Positions 1 through 8,560 are shown, counted from the first letter of the stretch. The stretch is DNA of 33,684 bases from Symploca sp. SIO2E6 (GCA_010672425.1 JAAHGR010000015.1:12145-45828), one strand, 5' to 3'. Notes: a model not told the origin generated them from the sequence alone. Made by a program: numbers and translations.

Positions 1-955
1 TGGAAAGGATATTATTAGAAGGTAAGCTGCCAGCCTGACCTAACACTGCTCCATTATAAGGATTGAGTTTAAACAAGCCGTTATCTGTACCAACCCACAC
101 ACTATTATCTTGAGCAAAGCTGATAGACATCACATTGCGTCCTCTCATAGGAGTAACCGAACGCAACACTTCTCGAGTTAAAGGGTCAATAACTAGTAAA
201 CTGTTGGGAGTTCCTACCCAAAGCATTCCTTGTCGATCCAGGGCTAGGGTTTGCACTATAGTACCCGGTAGATTAGTAATGCGACCGATAATCAGAGCAC
301 TGGCAGTATCTACTCGTACCAATCCTTGAAGAGTGCCTACCCACAGTTGTCCTTCCTCGTCCAAGGTTAAAGCATTGGCACTAACTCCCGGTAGTTCTTG
401 CAATGTAGTCATCAATAATCCTTGATCCGGACTAATCAGAGTCAAACCGCGATCACTTCCTACCCAAAGATAACCTCGACGATCAGTTAATAGGGATAAT
501 ACCCGGTTGGAGGGTAAGGTGAAATTGTAGGCGGTAACTTCATCGCTGCGGGGGTCTACCCGCACCACTCCTTCATAAGTTCCTACCCAAATCCTGCCTA
601 CTCGATCTTGAGCTAAAGCACCAATTGTATAGTTAGGCAAACTAAAGCGAGCCAATACTTTACCCGTATTGGGGTTGATCCTCGCTAACCCCAGCCAGGA
701 ACCAATCCAGAGGTTACCAGTATAGTCCGGTTGCAGGGCACTCACCCGAAAATCGGCGGGTAGGGGTTCTGCTTCTTGCCGGATGCGATTAGGTGGTACA
801 GGATCACCTCCAGGAGGTGGTGGATCACCTACGTATCTGGGTAATGGTAACTCCTGGTTACTCTGCGCCAATGCTCCAATTCTGTACAGTGGCAAGTGGA
901 ACCATAGTAAGGTGATACTCACTATTAAACCAATACGGGCGGGTAAATATACCAT
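1..955 (-). CDS. Secreted beta-propeller protein (two-component-regulator propeller type), 5' part only
   Basis: The frame is open from ATG at 955 to the window edge, giving 318 codons, so the 3' end is missing. The start is supported by AGGAG seven bases upstream. Residues 1-31 look like a signal peptide (basic start, hydrophobic core, ALAQ at the end), followed by a proline-rich linker (about 38-50). At least six repeats of about 40 residues follow, each carrying an LWVGT or LWIGS motif followed by G-L-x-R-[IV]-[DN]-P. This is the pattern of the two-component-regulator propeller (PF07494-like), known from hybrid sensor kinases and from stand-alone periplasmic proteins. Whether a kinase or other output domain follows cannot be seen. 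It is divergent from rbcL across a 406 bp gap. The propeller assignment is firm; ligand and role are unknown. Confidence 0.8.
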   Translation of the reverse strand, partial: MVYLPARIGLIVSITLLWFHLPLYRIGALAQSNQELPLPRYVGDPPPPGGDPVPPNRIRQEAEPLPADFRVSALQPDYTGNLWIGSWLGLARINPNTGKVLARFSLPNYTIGALAQDRVGRIWVGTYEGVVRVDPRSDEVTAYNFTLPSNRVLSLLTDRRGYLWVGSDRGLTLISPDQGLLMTTLQELPGVSANALTLDEEGQLWVGTLQGLVRVDTASALIIGRITNLPGTIVQTLALDRQGMLWVGTPNSLLVIDPLTREVLRSVTPMRGRNVMSISFAQDNSVWVGTDNGLFKLNPYNGAVLGQAGSLPSNNILS

Positions 956-1361
956 CACATTGCTCCTGATTTCTACTCTTGTTTAATAAAACTTAATTAA
1001 TGGTTGCAATTGTTAATAATACATAAAATAAACTTATACAATTCTCAAGAATATTTGAAGTTGCACTTATCCAATTCCTGATATAGTAACAAAATGATTA
1101 AGAAATAATGTATTACCTAGGATGCAAGGTTTGTGGGCAGCAAAATTATCTATTTTAGATATTTTGTTGTCAATTTAACCTGTCCGTGGTATTCCCAGGC
1201 AAAAGCCAAGAAAGGGGAAAGAAGGGTGTGGTGTTGCATCCAGTAAAAGGCTAATTTTAGCAGCTTTTGACAAGATTTTAGTTCTGATTCCCAAAAATCT
1301 ACAACACAAGCAAATCGACTTAAACTGTCGCAACATTATTGTGTCTTCAAGGAAGAAAAGC
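956..1361 (+). promoter_or_regulatory. Intergenic leader and probable promoter region of the rbc operon
   Basis: This 406 bp AT-rich gap lies between divergent genes and must hold the rbcLXS promoter, which in cyanobacteria usually lies far upstream of rbcL. A hairpin (AAAAG/CTAA paired with TTAG/CTTTT) lies at 1245-1268. A TTGACA hexamer sits at 1267-1272 but has no convincing -10 box at the right distance. I see no clean RbcR (CbbR-type) or NtcA site. The ribosome binding site AAGGA at 1349-1353 fixes the rbcL start. Exact promoter elements cannot be placed by eye. Confidence 0.4.
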
Positions 1362-2792
1362 ATGGCTTATTCATCAACTAAAACTCAGTCGAAAGCTGGG
1401 TACGAGGCCGGGGTAAAGGATTATAAATTAACTTATTACACTCCGGATTACACTCCTAAGGATACGGATATCCTCGCAGCTTTTCGCATGACCCCCCAGC
1501 CTGGGGTTCCTCCTGAAGAAGCTGGTGCAGCAGTAGCAGCTGAGTCTTCTACTGGTACCTGGACTACAGTATGGACAGACTTGCTCACAGACCTTGATCG
1601 TTACAAAGGTCGTTGCTACGATATTGAGTCAGTTCCAGGGGAAGACAACCAATACATCGCTTTTGTTGCCTATCCATTAGATCTGTTTGAAGAGGGTTCT
1701 GTCACCAACATGTTGACCTCAATCGTAGGTAACGTGTTTGGTTTCAAAGCCCTGCGTGCTCTCCGTTTGGAAGACATGCGGATTCCCATTGCCTACCTCA
1801 AGACCTTCCAAGGCCCACCCCACGGAATCACCGTAGAGCGGGATAAGTTGAACAAGTATGGTCGTCCCCTGCTAGGTTGCACAATTAAGCCTAAGCTTGG
1901 TCTATCTGCTAAAAACTACGGTCGTGCAGTTTACGAATGTCTACGGGGTGGTCTAGACTTCACCAAAGACGACGAAAACATCAACTCTCAGCCCTTCATG
2001 CGCTGGCGCGATCGCTTCCTCTTTGTTCAAGAAGCTATTGAGAAAGCCCAAGCAGAAACCGGTGAAATTAAAGGTCACTACCTTAATGTAACCGCTCCCA
2101 CCTTTGAACAAATGATGGAGCGTGCCGAGTTTGCCAAGGAAATCGGCACACCAATCATCATGCACGACTACCTCACCGGTGGTTTCACCGCTAACACCAG
2201 CTTAGCCCGGTGGTGTCGTAGCAACGGTGTGCTACTGCACATCCACCGTGCGATGCACGCGGTAATCGACCGTCAGAAGATCCACGGCATCCACTTCCGG
2301 GTGCTCGCCAAGTGCTTGCGGATGTCTGGTGGTGACCACCTCCACTCCGGTACTGTAGTTGGTAAGCTCGAAGGTGAGAAAGGCATCACCATGGGTTTTG
2401 TTGACCTAATGCGGGAAGACCACGTTGAGCAGGACCGGGAACGGGGAATTTACTTCACCCAAGACTGGGCATCCATGCCTGGTGTCATGCCGGTAGCTTC
2501 CGGTGGTATCCACGTTTGGCACATGCCAGCGCTGGTAGAGATCTTTGGTGATGATTCCTGCCTACAATTCGGTGGTGGTACCCTAGGTCACCCTTGGGGT
2601 AATGCTCCTGGTGCTACAGCCAACCGCGTCGCTTTAGAAGCCTGCATCCAAGCGCGTAACGAAGGCCGCAACCTGATGCGCGAAGGTGGCGATATCATCC
2701 GCGAAGCCTGCAAGTGGAGCCCAGATCTAGCAGTTGCTTGCGAACTGTGGAAGGAAATCAAGTTCGAGTTCGAGGCGATTGATACCGTCTGA
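1362..2792 (+). CDS. rbcL: RuBisCO large subunit (form IB)
   Basis: The product is the 476-residue large subunit of ribulose-1,5-bisphosphate carboxylase/oxygenase, which fixes CO2 in the carboxysome. Full-length landmarks are present: [10 protein letters not shown] with active-site lysines 176 and 178, and [14 protein letters not shown] with the carbamylated lysine at 202 and metal ligands D204 and E205. [15 protein letters not shown] and the SGGIHVWHM segment follow. The ATG at 1362 is chosen over an in-frame GTG at 1341 because AAGGA lies 8 bases upstream and because family members begin [17 protein letters not shown]. It leads an operon with rbcX and rbcS. Codons are typical of a highly expressed gene. 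Nothing is truncated. Confidence 0.99.
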   Translation: MAYSSTKTQSKAGYEAGVKDYKLTYYTPDYTPKDTDILAAFRMTPQPGVPPEEAGAAVAAESSTGTWTTVWTDLLTDLDRYKGRCYDIESVPGEDNQYIAFVAYPLDLFEEGSVTNMLTSIVGNVFGFKALRALRLEDMRIPIAYLKTFQGPPHGITVERDKLNKYGRPLLGCTIKPKLGLSAKNYGRAVYECLRGGLDFTKDDENINSQPFMRWRDRFLFVQEAIEKAQAETGEIKGHYLNVTAPTFEQMMERAEFAKEIGTPIIMHDYLTGGFTANTSLARWCRSNGVLLHIHRAMHAVIDRQKIHGIHFRVLAKCLRMSGGDHLHSGTVVGKLEGEKGITMGFVDLMREDHVEQDRERGIYFTQDWASMPGVMPVASGGIHVWHMPALVEIFGDDSCLQFGGGTLGHPWGNAPGATANRVALEACIQARNEGRNLMREGGDIIREACKWSPDLAVACELWKEIKFEFEAIDTV

Positions 2793-2887
2793 GACAATGT
2801 AAAGTGTGAAGTAGGGAGTAAGCTGAATGCTGAATGCTCCCTCTCCACCCTTAATACTTGATACAGCAAAGGGCACCGGGTCAGAAG

Positions 2888-3277
2888 ATGGATCTAAAAC
2901 GAGTTGCTAAAGACACTGCCAAGACGTTGATTAGTTACCTCACCTATCAAGCACTGCGGGTTGTCCTGGATCAATTGAGAGAAACAGACCCTCCCCGAGC
3001 ATTTTGGTTAAATTCCTTCTCCTCTCGGCACAGCATCCAAGATGGAGATGCTTATCTAGAGGAATTGCTTCGGGTGAAACAGGATCTGGCCTTTCGGATC
3101 ATGACTGTGCGACAACATTTGGCGGAGGAAGTGACCGACTTCTTACCAGAAATGGTTTGCACTGGTATTCAGCAGTCGAACATGGAACATCGGCGTCGGC
3201 ATTTAGAACGCATTACGCAACTTACCATTCCTGAACCCCCAACTCCTCCTGAACAGCAAACTGATACGGAAGCCTGA
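2888..3277 (+). CDS. rbcX: RuBisCO assembly chaperone RbcX
   Basis: RbcX is a small homodimeric chaperone that binds the C-terminal tail of RbcL (the EIKFEFE segment, present at the end of the neighbouring rbcL) and helps form the RbcL8 core. This copy has 129 residues. The start MDLKRVAKDTAKTLISYLTY and the segments FWLNSFSS and FRIMTVRQHLAEEVTDFLPE match the family. A TTG-started frame from 2858 would add ten unconserved residues, so ATG 2888 is chosen. The C-terminus is rich in proline, threonine and glutamine, as is common in RbcX. It sits between rbcL and rbcS in the classical cyanobacterial order. Confidence 0.97.
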   Translation: MDLKRVAKDTAKTLISYLTYQALRVVLDQLRETDPPRAFWLNSFSSRHSIQDGDAYLEELLRVKQDLAFRIMTVRQHLAEEVTDFLPEMVCTGIQQSNMEHRRRHLERITQLTIPEPPTPPEQQTDTEA

Positions 3278-3338
3278 TATCATATCAGCCTGAAAGCCCA
3301 CAGTTACGACTGACGCACCAGACGCACCAGACGCACCA
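3274..3338. repeat. Small palindrome and 9-bp tandem triplet between rbcX and rbcS
   Basis: CTGATA-TCA-TATCAG (3274-3288) is a perfect palindrome overlapping the rbcX stop codon. GACGCACCA is repeated three times without change at 3312-3338. The 172 bp gap to rbcS has no other recognisable signal. The palindrome could affect message stability between rbcX and rbcS; this is inference. Confidence 0.6.
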
Positions 3339-3449
3339 GAAGTTTTTATCATGGGCAATTATGCCGACATGATATGAGAAGGTGAAACCGATGCGGCTGA
3401 TTACCGCCAATTGCACACCTAATATTGCAACACAACCTAAGCATTAACC

Positions 3450-3788
3450 ATGCAAACATTACCTAAAGAACGTCGTTACGAAACCCTTTCCTACTTGCCA
3501 CCCCTGAGCGATTCCCAGATCACCAGGCAAGTAGACTACATTTTAGAGCAGGGTTTCATCCCAGCCATCGAGTTCAGCGAGTCTTCTGAACCAGAACAGC
3601 ACTATTGGACATTGTGGAAACTACCCTTGTTCCATGCTCGCACTTCCAAAGAAGTATTAGGAGAAGTAGACGAGTGTCGTTCCGAATACCGCGACTGCTA
3701 TATCCGCGTTGTTGGTTTCGATAACGTGAAGCAATGTCAAGTTCTCAGCTTCATTGTCTACAAGCCAGGTACCAACCGTAGGTACTAA
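3450..3788 (+). CDS. rbcS: RuBisCO small subunit
   Basis: The product is the 112-residue small subunit that caps the L8 core of RuBisCO. The start [19 protein letters not shown], the [13 protein letters not shown] helix-strand, the [11 protein letters not shown] segment and the C-terminal end of the family fold are all present, at the usual length for a cyanobacterial RbcS. No RbcS-like repeats or linkers of the CcmM type are fused to it. It is the last gene of the rbcLXS operon and is followed 37 bp later by a strong hairpin. No clear Shine-Dalgarno precedes the ATG, which is common in cyanobacteria. Confidence 0.98.
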   Translation: MQTLPKERRYETLSYLPPLSDSQITRQVDYILEQGFIPAIEFSESSEPEQHYWTLWKLPLFHARTSKEVLGEVDECRSEYRDCYIRVVGFDNVKQCQVLSFIVYKPGTNRRY

Positions 3789-3825
3789 AAGGCTGCTGGC
3801 TACAATACCCTGATATTAATGTGAC

Positions 3826-3854
3826 AAGAGAGGTAGCTCGCTACCTCTCTTTTA
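3826..3854. terminator. Bidirectional rho-independent-type terminator between rbcS and a convergent gene
   Basis: AAGAGAGGTAG and its complement CTACCTCTCTT form an 11 bp stem with a four-base loop, followed by TTTT on the + strand. The left side is preceded by few A residues, so the U-tract for the - strand is weaker. The stop codon TAG of the minus-strand gene (3841-3843) lies inside the right arm. Confidence 0.75.
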
Positions 3855-4446
3855 ATAATGTTTCAAACTTGGAAATCATTTCTCTTAACTTGGATCGGTC
3901 GTAACCATTAATATAGTAAAGATAAACTTCTTGGCTATCTTCTGGGTGATAGCGAAATGGTATTTCATGCTTTTTCATCCCAAATTTATTGACATACAGT
4001 TTACCAGGATTTGGGAAAAAACCCGTTCCAAAACAATAACCACCTTTGTTAGACAATAAATCTTTATAGAGTATTCTGAACAGCATCAAAACAGCTGTAG
4101 ACTGCCTGTAATCTTTCCGAACTGCTAACCTATTTCCTTCGATCGCCAATGGATCTTGTTTAATAAAGTCCAATAACTCATGATAGCGTTCTAGCTCAAA
4201 TTTACCCTGAAATCTACTGCAAACTCTCAGGCATCCCACTAATGTATTCTGGTCAAAAACTCCTAACCAAGTTGCAACTTGATCATAGTCATCGCATAAC
4301 ATCTTACCTTGTGGAAGATTTTTAACGTGTAAACCACTGGGATTATCTGCTCGCAGTTCCCATTTTAGTTCTTTAACCAGAACTTCATAAGCTATTTTTT
4401 TTGCTTCAATTATCTCCTCTTCCTGAGCCAAAACTCTCGCTTTCAT
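3841..4446 (-). CDS. LuxI-like GNAT acyltransferase (candidate N-acyl amino acid or autoinducer synthase)
   Basis: The protein has 201 residues. The N-terminal half resembles acyl-homoserine-lactone synthases of the LuxI type and FeeM-like N-acyl amino acid synthases. It shows W29 in LKWELR, the acidic cluster CDDYDQ (D52, D53, D55), ATWLGVFD, the LVGCLRV strand with R74, and the IEGNRLAV segment (E103, R106), which matches the ExxRxAV motif of these families. The C-terminal half has the YCFGTGF and GKLYVNKFGM segments expected of the GNAT core. Family knowledge suggests transfer of an acyl group from acyl-ACP or acyl-CoA to an amino compound; the substrate cannot be read from sequence. No LuxR-type regulator is adjacent. 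The ATG has no strong ribosome binding site. The LuxI-like fold is likely; true signal synthesis is a guess. Confidence 0.6.
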   Translation of the reverse strand: MKARVLAQEEEIIEAKKIAYEVLVKELKWELRADNPSGLHVKNLPQGKMLCDDYDQVATWLGVFDQNTLVGCLRVCSRFQGKFELERYHELLDFIKQDPLAIEGNRLAVRKDYRQSTAVLMLFRILYKDLLSNKGGYCFGTGFFPNPGKLYVNKFGMKKHEIPFRYHPEDSQEVYLYYINGYDRSKLREMISKFETLLKER

Positions 4447-4486
4447 TATCTTTCAAATGCATCTTAGCTTAACTAGAGAGCCAGAG

Positions 4487-4576
4487 AGAGTATTCCTAGA
4501 AACCGGGTTTCTTGCAAAAATAACGACGAAATATCAGGACTTTTTCCAAAAAAACCGGTTTCTAGACCGATACTCT
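4487..4576. repeat. 90-bp inverted repeat with AGAAACCGG arms
   Basis: The ends AGAGTAT and ATACTCT are perfect complements, and just inside lie TAGAAACCGG and CCGGTTTCTA. The left arm itself contains the palindrome AGAAACCGGGTTTCT, which recurs twice at 30420-30490. It looks like a small dispersed palindromic element between the LuxI-like gene and the EF-hand gene. The remainder of 4447-4690 is low-complexity CTTGTC-type sequence. Confidence 0.6.
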
Positions 4577-4690
4577 AGCGTAGCAAGGCGGAAATAACTG
4601 AACAGCTAAAATCTCCTTGTCCCCCTTGTCTTCCTTGTCTTCTTTCTCTCTCTTGAGATGCTCAAAGAATTCTGGCTAGCTGCACTAGTA

Positions 4691-5233
4691 TTAATAGGAT
4701 CCAAACAACCAGTTTCCTGGGTTACTTGGGTCATCACTGTGATGGAATTGCCTGACTAATTCGACAAACTCGTCTTTACTAAGGTTTCCATCACCATTGA
4801 GATCTAACTTAGGAAAAACTTCTGCTGCTAATTCCTCAGGAATCCGCCAACTCCGATAAAATATTTTGTATTCTTCAAGACTAATAGTTCCATTTCCATT
4901 TAAATCTAATAGCTCGAATATCTGATTAGCAAGGTCAATCACCGTTTGATACATATCTGGGCTATTGATACGGTGGTCACCATGCTCAAGCCACTCTGCT
5001 AGTTCTACTGTGCCATCATTGTTTTTATCTGCATCCTTTTGCAAATGCTCCCAGTCTTCGATAAATTTAGCATGGAGCTGCTCGTATGATGATGAGCCAG
5101 AAGTTAAGTTACGCGCTTCGGCAACATTTTGGAAGATTGCCTCAAAATCGTTTTTGTCCACCACGCCATTCCCATTGGCATCATAAACCTGAAAAAGCCG
5201 CGTCCACTTTTTCGTTTGCAGTTCCGTAAGCAT
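4691..5233 (-). CDS. Four-EF-hand calcium-binding protein
   Basis: The protein has 180 residues and four canonical 12-residue EF-hand loops: D18-D29 (DANGNGVVDKND), D69-E80 (DKNNDGTVELAE), D110-E121 (DLNGNGTISLEE) and D144-E155 (DLNGDGNLSKDE). All carry acidic residues at positions 1, 3 or 5 and 12 and glycine at 6, so all four should bind Ca2+. The spacing (long helix between hands 1 and 2) is that of the sarcoplasmic calcium-binding protein/calerythrin class, not of calmodulin. There is no signal peptide or membrane segment, so it is probably a cytosolic Ca2+ buffer or sensor. Similar proteins occur singly in cyanobacteria; the partner is unknown. It is transcribed alone, divergent from the DUF3352 gene. 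Confidence 0.9.
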   Translation of the reverse strand: MLTELQTKKWTRLFQVYDANGNGVVDKNDFEAIFQNVAEARNLTSGSSSYEQLHAKFIEDWEHLQKDADKNNDGTVELAEWLEHGDHRINSPDMYQTVIDLANQIFELLDLNGNGTISLEEYKIFYRSWRIPEELAAEVFPKLDLNGDGNLSKDEFVELVRQFHHSDDPSNPGNWLFGSY

Positions 5234-5392
5234 AATTTAACCTCCTCAATTGTTTTTTGCCCTACAGAGTAAAATCTAGGGAAATTGTATCATCTCATTG
5301 CCACCTAAGTAATACTCAGAAGACTGAGTAGCACTTGTAGCTCTCCTAGGGTGGGCAAAGGTCGAAGGTTGAAGGGAAAGCTGGGAACTATT

Positions 5393-5430
5393 CAATTTAA
5401 CAATTTAACAATTTAACAATTTAACAATTT
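5393..5430. repeat. 8-bp tandem array (CAATTTAA)
   Basis: There are four full copies and one partial copy of CAATTTAA, lying 60 bp upstream of the DUF3352 start. The rest of the 258 bp gap 5234-5491 shows no clear gene or operator. Confidence 0.9.
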
Positions 5431-5491
5431 GCAAAAGTCGTTGCTGAGGTACTATGGGGTATGAATATAAGCGATTGCCGTCGGAACCATC

Positions 5492-7225
5492 ATGAAGTTA
5501 CGCTCGTTATTTTATAGCCTGGTTGCCATCGTTATTGTACTCCTGCTGAGTGCTGGGTGGGGCTTTTTCTGGTTAACTTCCCAGAATCCACTGAATTTAC
5601 TCGAAGAAATGCCTCTGAGCAAACCGACTGCTGCCATCTTTGTGCCGAAACAATCATCAGTAATGACCTCATTGATGGTACATCCGGATCGTTTGGAGGA
5701 ATTTCGGCAACTAGTAGCTTATCCCTTGAATCGACGGCAATCCCGTGCTCAATTGAACCAACTGGAAAATAGTCTGCTGGCAAATACCAGTGTTGATTTA
5801 GACTATCGACGAGATATCCAACCTTGGCTAGGGGATGAAATAACTCTAGCGGTAATCTCCTTAGACTATGACCGCAACCCAGAAAATAGCCTGCAACCTG
5901 GGTACTTGCTAGCTGTTACCACCAAAGATGCAGAAAAGGCGCGGGAGTTTTTGCAACTGTTTTATTCCAAGCAAGCAATCGCTGGTACTGTAGATATTGC
6001 TTTTGAACAGTACAAAGGTGTTAACCTGATTTACCGCCGTCCTTTAGGAACAGTGGCAGCATCGACTATCGCTACTAACCCCAGCAACATACCAGAAACC
6101 TTAACCAGTGCCGTAGTAGGCGAGCGCTTTGTCTTATTTGCTAATCATCCCAAAGTATTGAAAACTGCCATTAATAATGTCCAAGCGGCCAATCTTAGTT
6201 TAGATAATAATGCTATTTACCAACAAACATTACAGACCCTCACCGGACCAAGAATTGGTCTTGGCTTTGTCAATATCCCCGCTTTAGGGGCTTGGATTTC
6301 CCATCAACCAACCCCAGTACAAGATAGCTTGCAGAGTTCCGAGACTCTAGGTATTGCTCTGACTTTGAATCGTCAGGGGTTACTCGCACAAACCGCTTTA
6401 CTTGGTATCCAGCCAAGTGATCTCAGTCTCAATCCAGTCCTAGAGGAGCCAGTCAAGGCTCTAGAATATATTCCAGCTACCAGTGCTTTAGCTGTTGCCG
6501 GTACTGACTTAAACCAATTTTGGGATCGTCTGTCTACAGGAGTCGCAAGGGATGAACTGCTCAAAACACTCCTCAACCAATCCCTTACCCGTTTACAGTC
6601 TAATTTGAAGGTGGAACTACCTCAGGATATTTTCAGTTGGGTAGAAGGAGAATATGCGATCTCACAGTTGTCTCGTACCGATAAAGCTAATCCAGATTGG
6701 CTTTTTGTTGTCGAAAAAACCGATAAAGAAAAAGATATTGAGTCGATCGAGTATTTAGACAATCTTGCCAAACAACAGGGACTGAGTGTCGGGATTCTGC
6801 CTTTAGGGGAACAAACTATTACTGTCTGGACAAAATTGACAACATCTGCGAAAGGAGCTGGTAAAAAAAACCGCTTGATGAGGTTAGAGGCACAAGTGTA
6901 TGGAGTTCACGCAGCAGTAGGAGATTACGAGATTTTCAGCAGTTCAGTTGATGCCATGGATCAAGCATTAGGGGGAAGAGTCAATTCTCTGTTAAACAAT
7001 AAGAACTTCCAAGAAGCGATTGCCCCATTACCTCATCCCAATGACGGCTACTTGTATATCGACTGGCAAAAAAGTGAAACTTTTCTCAAGGAACAGTTAC
7101 CAATCGTGCGAGTATTGGATTTAGTAGGAGAACCCTTATTTGAGCATTTGCGATCACTTAGTCTTAGTAGTTACGGTATCGATAATGGCATTCAACGGAG
7201 CGATCTATTTTTCCGTTTAGATTAA
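5492..7225 (+). CDS. DUF3352 family membrane-anchored protein
   Basis: The protein has 577 residues. One hydrophobic segment at about residues 5-30 should anchor it in the membrane with the rest outside the cytoplasm. The following region (SKPTAAIFVPKQSSVMTSLM, then RRDIQPWLGDEITLAVI, then LLAVTTKDAEKAREFLQLF) matches the cyanobacterial DUF3352 family, which spans nearly the whole length. Function is not established for the family. The gene stands alone between the divergent EF-hand gene and the convergent polysaccharide export gene. ATG 5492 begins with a typical MKLR start. The length is normal for the family, so it is intact. Confidence 0.85.
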   Translation: MKLRSLFYSLVAIVIVLLLSAGWGFFWLTSQNPLNLLEEMPLSKPTAAIFVPKQSSVMTSLMVHPDRLEEFRQLVAYPLNRRQSRAQLNQLENSLLANTSVDLDYRRDIQPWLGDEITLAVISLDYDRNPENSLQPGYLLAVTTKDAEKAREFLQLFYSKQAIAGTVDIAFEQYKGVNLIYRRPLGTVAASTIATNPSNIPETLTSAVVGERFVLFANHPKVLKTAINNVQAANLSLDNNAIYQQTLQTLTGPRIGLGFVNIPALGAWISHQPTPVQDSLQSSETLGIALTLNRQGLLAQTALLGIQPSDLSLNPVLEEPVKALEYIPATSALAVAGTDLNQFWDRLSTGVARDELLKTLLNQSLTRLQSNLKVELPQDIFSWVEGEYAISQLSRTDKANPDWLFVVEKTDKEKDIESIEYLDNLAKQQGLSVGILPLGEQTITVWTKLTTSAKGAGKKNRLMRLEAQVYGVHAAVGDYEIFSSSVDAMDQALGGRVNSLLNNKNFQEAIAPLPHPNDGYLYIDWQKSETFLKEQLPIVRVLDLVGEPLFEHLRSLSLSSYGIDNGIQRSDLFFRLD

Positions 7226-7244
7226 TTCCCCTCTCGATTGCGGC

Positions 7245-7312
7245 AGATCCCCGACTTCTTTTTTCGGTTTGTCCCGTTAGTTAAACCTCTTCAACCGAGA
7301 AGTCGGGGATCT
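7245..7312. repeat. Inverted repeat with AGATCCCCGACTTCT arms (terminator-like)
   Basis: A perfect 15 bp arm at 7245-7259 (AGATCCCCGACTTCT) is complemented at 7298-7312, with a nested TCGGTT/AACCGA pair. This is a widespread cyanobacterial dispersed repeat and could end transcription from the DUF3352 gene. Directly after it lies a solo TACCAAATCCGC end (7315-7326) of the miniature element family seen complete at 16524 and 20076. Confidence 0.75.
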
Positions 7313-7341
7313 CATACCAAATCCGCTTATTCTACCCCCGA

Positions 7342-7394
7342 TAACAAATAACAAATAACAAATAACAAATAACCAACAACCAACAACCAACAAC
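7342..7394. repeat. Heptamer tandem array (TAACAAA/CAACCAA)
   Basis: Four copies of TAACAAA run into TAACCAA and two copies of CAACCAA. It ends at the 3' end of the polysaccharide export gene, whose stop codon is at 7398-7400. Confidence 0.9.
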
Positions 7395-7397
7395 ATT

Positions 7398-8528
7398 TCA
7401 ATTGAAAACATCAAAAAACCTGATGAAACTAAAGATATTGGCAAAGGGTTGAGTAATAAAATTAAGGGCAAAATTAAGCTGACCAATGAGGTTACGACCA
7501 ACAATGATCACATCGTTATCTTGGAGTGGAACATCTTGGGAAACATCACCCACAAGAGCAGCTTTGCCATTTAGTTGTTGGGTAACAGCTCTACCAGTTT
7601 CTGGATCAAAACGAATTAGGGCAATAGCATCGATCTTAACTCCATCAGGATTAGGAGAGATCGCGGTTAAAGCATCAACAAAGGTACTACCATTAGGCAA
7701 ATTTACGTTACCGATTCTCTCATTAGCGTAGCTCAAAACCCGGATATTGATTTGCTGCTGAGAAACATTAGAGCGAGAAATTAGGGTACGGTCATAATCA
7801 TTAGTTGTGCCAACCTCGATCTTCAACACAATCACCGCATCACCATCCTGAAGGCGCAAATCCGGTACACTTGTCCCATTTTGCAGGGCACTAAACAAGT
7901 CAAACTGTTGCTCGATAATGGAATTATCTGGTAAACGACGACGCACAACAATAGTTCGTAAGTCAGCTTCAGTTGTCGTACCACCAGCCTGTTGTAGGGC
8001 ATCAGGGAGTATCGTCCCCGCAGGGAGTGTATAATAACCTGGTTGAACTACCTCTCCCGTCATTGTTACCTTAGCTGGACGCAAACCTGCTAGTGCGACG
8101 ATCGCTTGAGGATCTACCACAAATTCATTCAAGCTAGCCTCAATTTTTTGTTTAACTTGTGCTAAGGTCAGTCCTAATACTGGTACTTTCCCTACCAACG
8201 GGATTAAGATATCTCCTCCAAGATCAACATCATCTTGAAAACTGAGATCGGGAAAGTTGAGTATCTGTACTTGAATCGAATCTCCTATTCCTAGGCGGTA
8301 GAGATTAAACTCAGAGGGTGAACTATTGCGAGGTGGTTGTTCTGGGTAACCCAGAGGCGGAATGGGATTATCAAAGTCCAAGTTATTAGGATTAAACGGT
8401 TCATCAGAAGAAAAAACCGGCACTTGAGCATAGCTGTTGGAAGGCAGAAGGCAGAAGGCAGAAGGCAGAATGTAGAATGTAGAATGTAGAATGCAGAATG
8501 TAGAATGTAGAATGTAGGAGATTCTCAT
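7398..8528 (-). CDS. Wza-like polysaccharide export protein with repeat-encoded N-terminus
   Basis: The protein has 376 residues. The body is a periplasmic polysaccharide export protein: the Poly_export region at about 74-150 (YRLGIGDSIQVQILNFPDLS, PLVGKVPVLGLTLAQV, L..FVVDPQ) followed by SLBB-type segments (VTMTGEVVQPGYYTLPAG; DALQQAGGTT). It should form or gate an outer-membrane channel for exopolysaccharide. Residues about 5-30 are encoded by eleven heptamers and read as repeated ILHSTFC/ILPSAFC blocks that nevertheless make a hydrophobic, signal-peptide-like stretch ending in SYAQ. No Shine-Dalgarno precedes the ATG; the upstream bases are another heptamer array. No other start fits before the conserved core. 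The next gene upstream, also minus strand, is exosortase-associated, which fits a shared envelope role. Confidence 0.85.
   Translation of the reverse strand: MRISYILHSTFCILHSTFYILPSAFCLLPSNSYAQVPVFSSDEPFNPNNLDFDNPIPPLGYPEQPPRNSSPSEFNLYRLGIGDSIQVQILNFPDLSFQDDVDLGGDILIPLVGKVPVLGLTLAQVKQKIEASLNEFVVDPQAIVALAGLRPAKVTMTGEVVQPGYYTLPAGTILPDALQQAGGTTTEADLRTIVVRRRLPDNSIIEQQFDLFSALQNGTSVPDLRLQDGDAVIVLKIEVGTTNDYDRTLISRSNVSQQQINIRVLSYANERIGNVNLPNGSTFVDALTAISPNPDGVKIDAIALIRFDPETGRAVTQQLNGKAALVGDVSQDVPLQDNDVIIVGRNLIGQLNFALNFITQPFANIFSFIRFFDVFN
8441..8517. repeat. Eleven-copy heptamer array inside the 5' end of the polysaccharide export gene
   Basis: On the + strand there are four copies of AAGGCAG followed by seven of AATGTAG (one of them AATGCAG). 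Seventy-seven bases is not a multiple of three, so the array is read in all three phases in turn and yields a seven-residue protein period. Gain or loss of one or two units would shift the reading frame of the gene. Confidence 0.95.
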
Positions 8529-8560
8529 AAGTAATAAGTAATAAGTAATAAGTAATAAGT
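8529..8560. repeat. Heptamer array (AAGTAAT) immediately upstream of the export gene start
   Basis: Four copies of AAGTAAT plus AAGT begin at the base next to the start codon of the polysaccharide export gene, taking the place of its ribosome binding site region. Confidence 0.9.

Noticed and set aside
1267-1300. Sigma-70-type promoter at TTGACA before rbcL
   Set aside because: No -10-like hexamer is found at 16-18 bp spacing, so the hexamer alone is not enough.
1341-1361. GTG start giving rbcL a seven-residue extension
   Set aside because: AAGGA and the conserved MAYSSTKTQ start point to ATG 1362.
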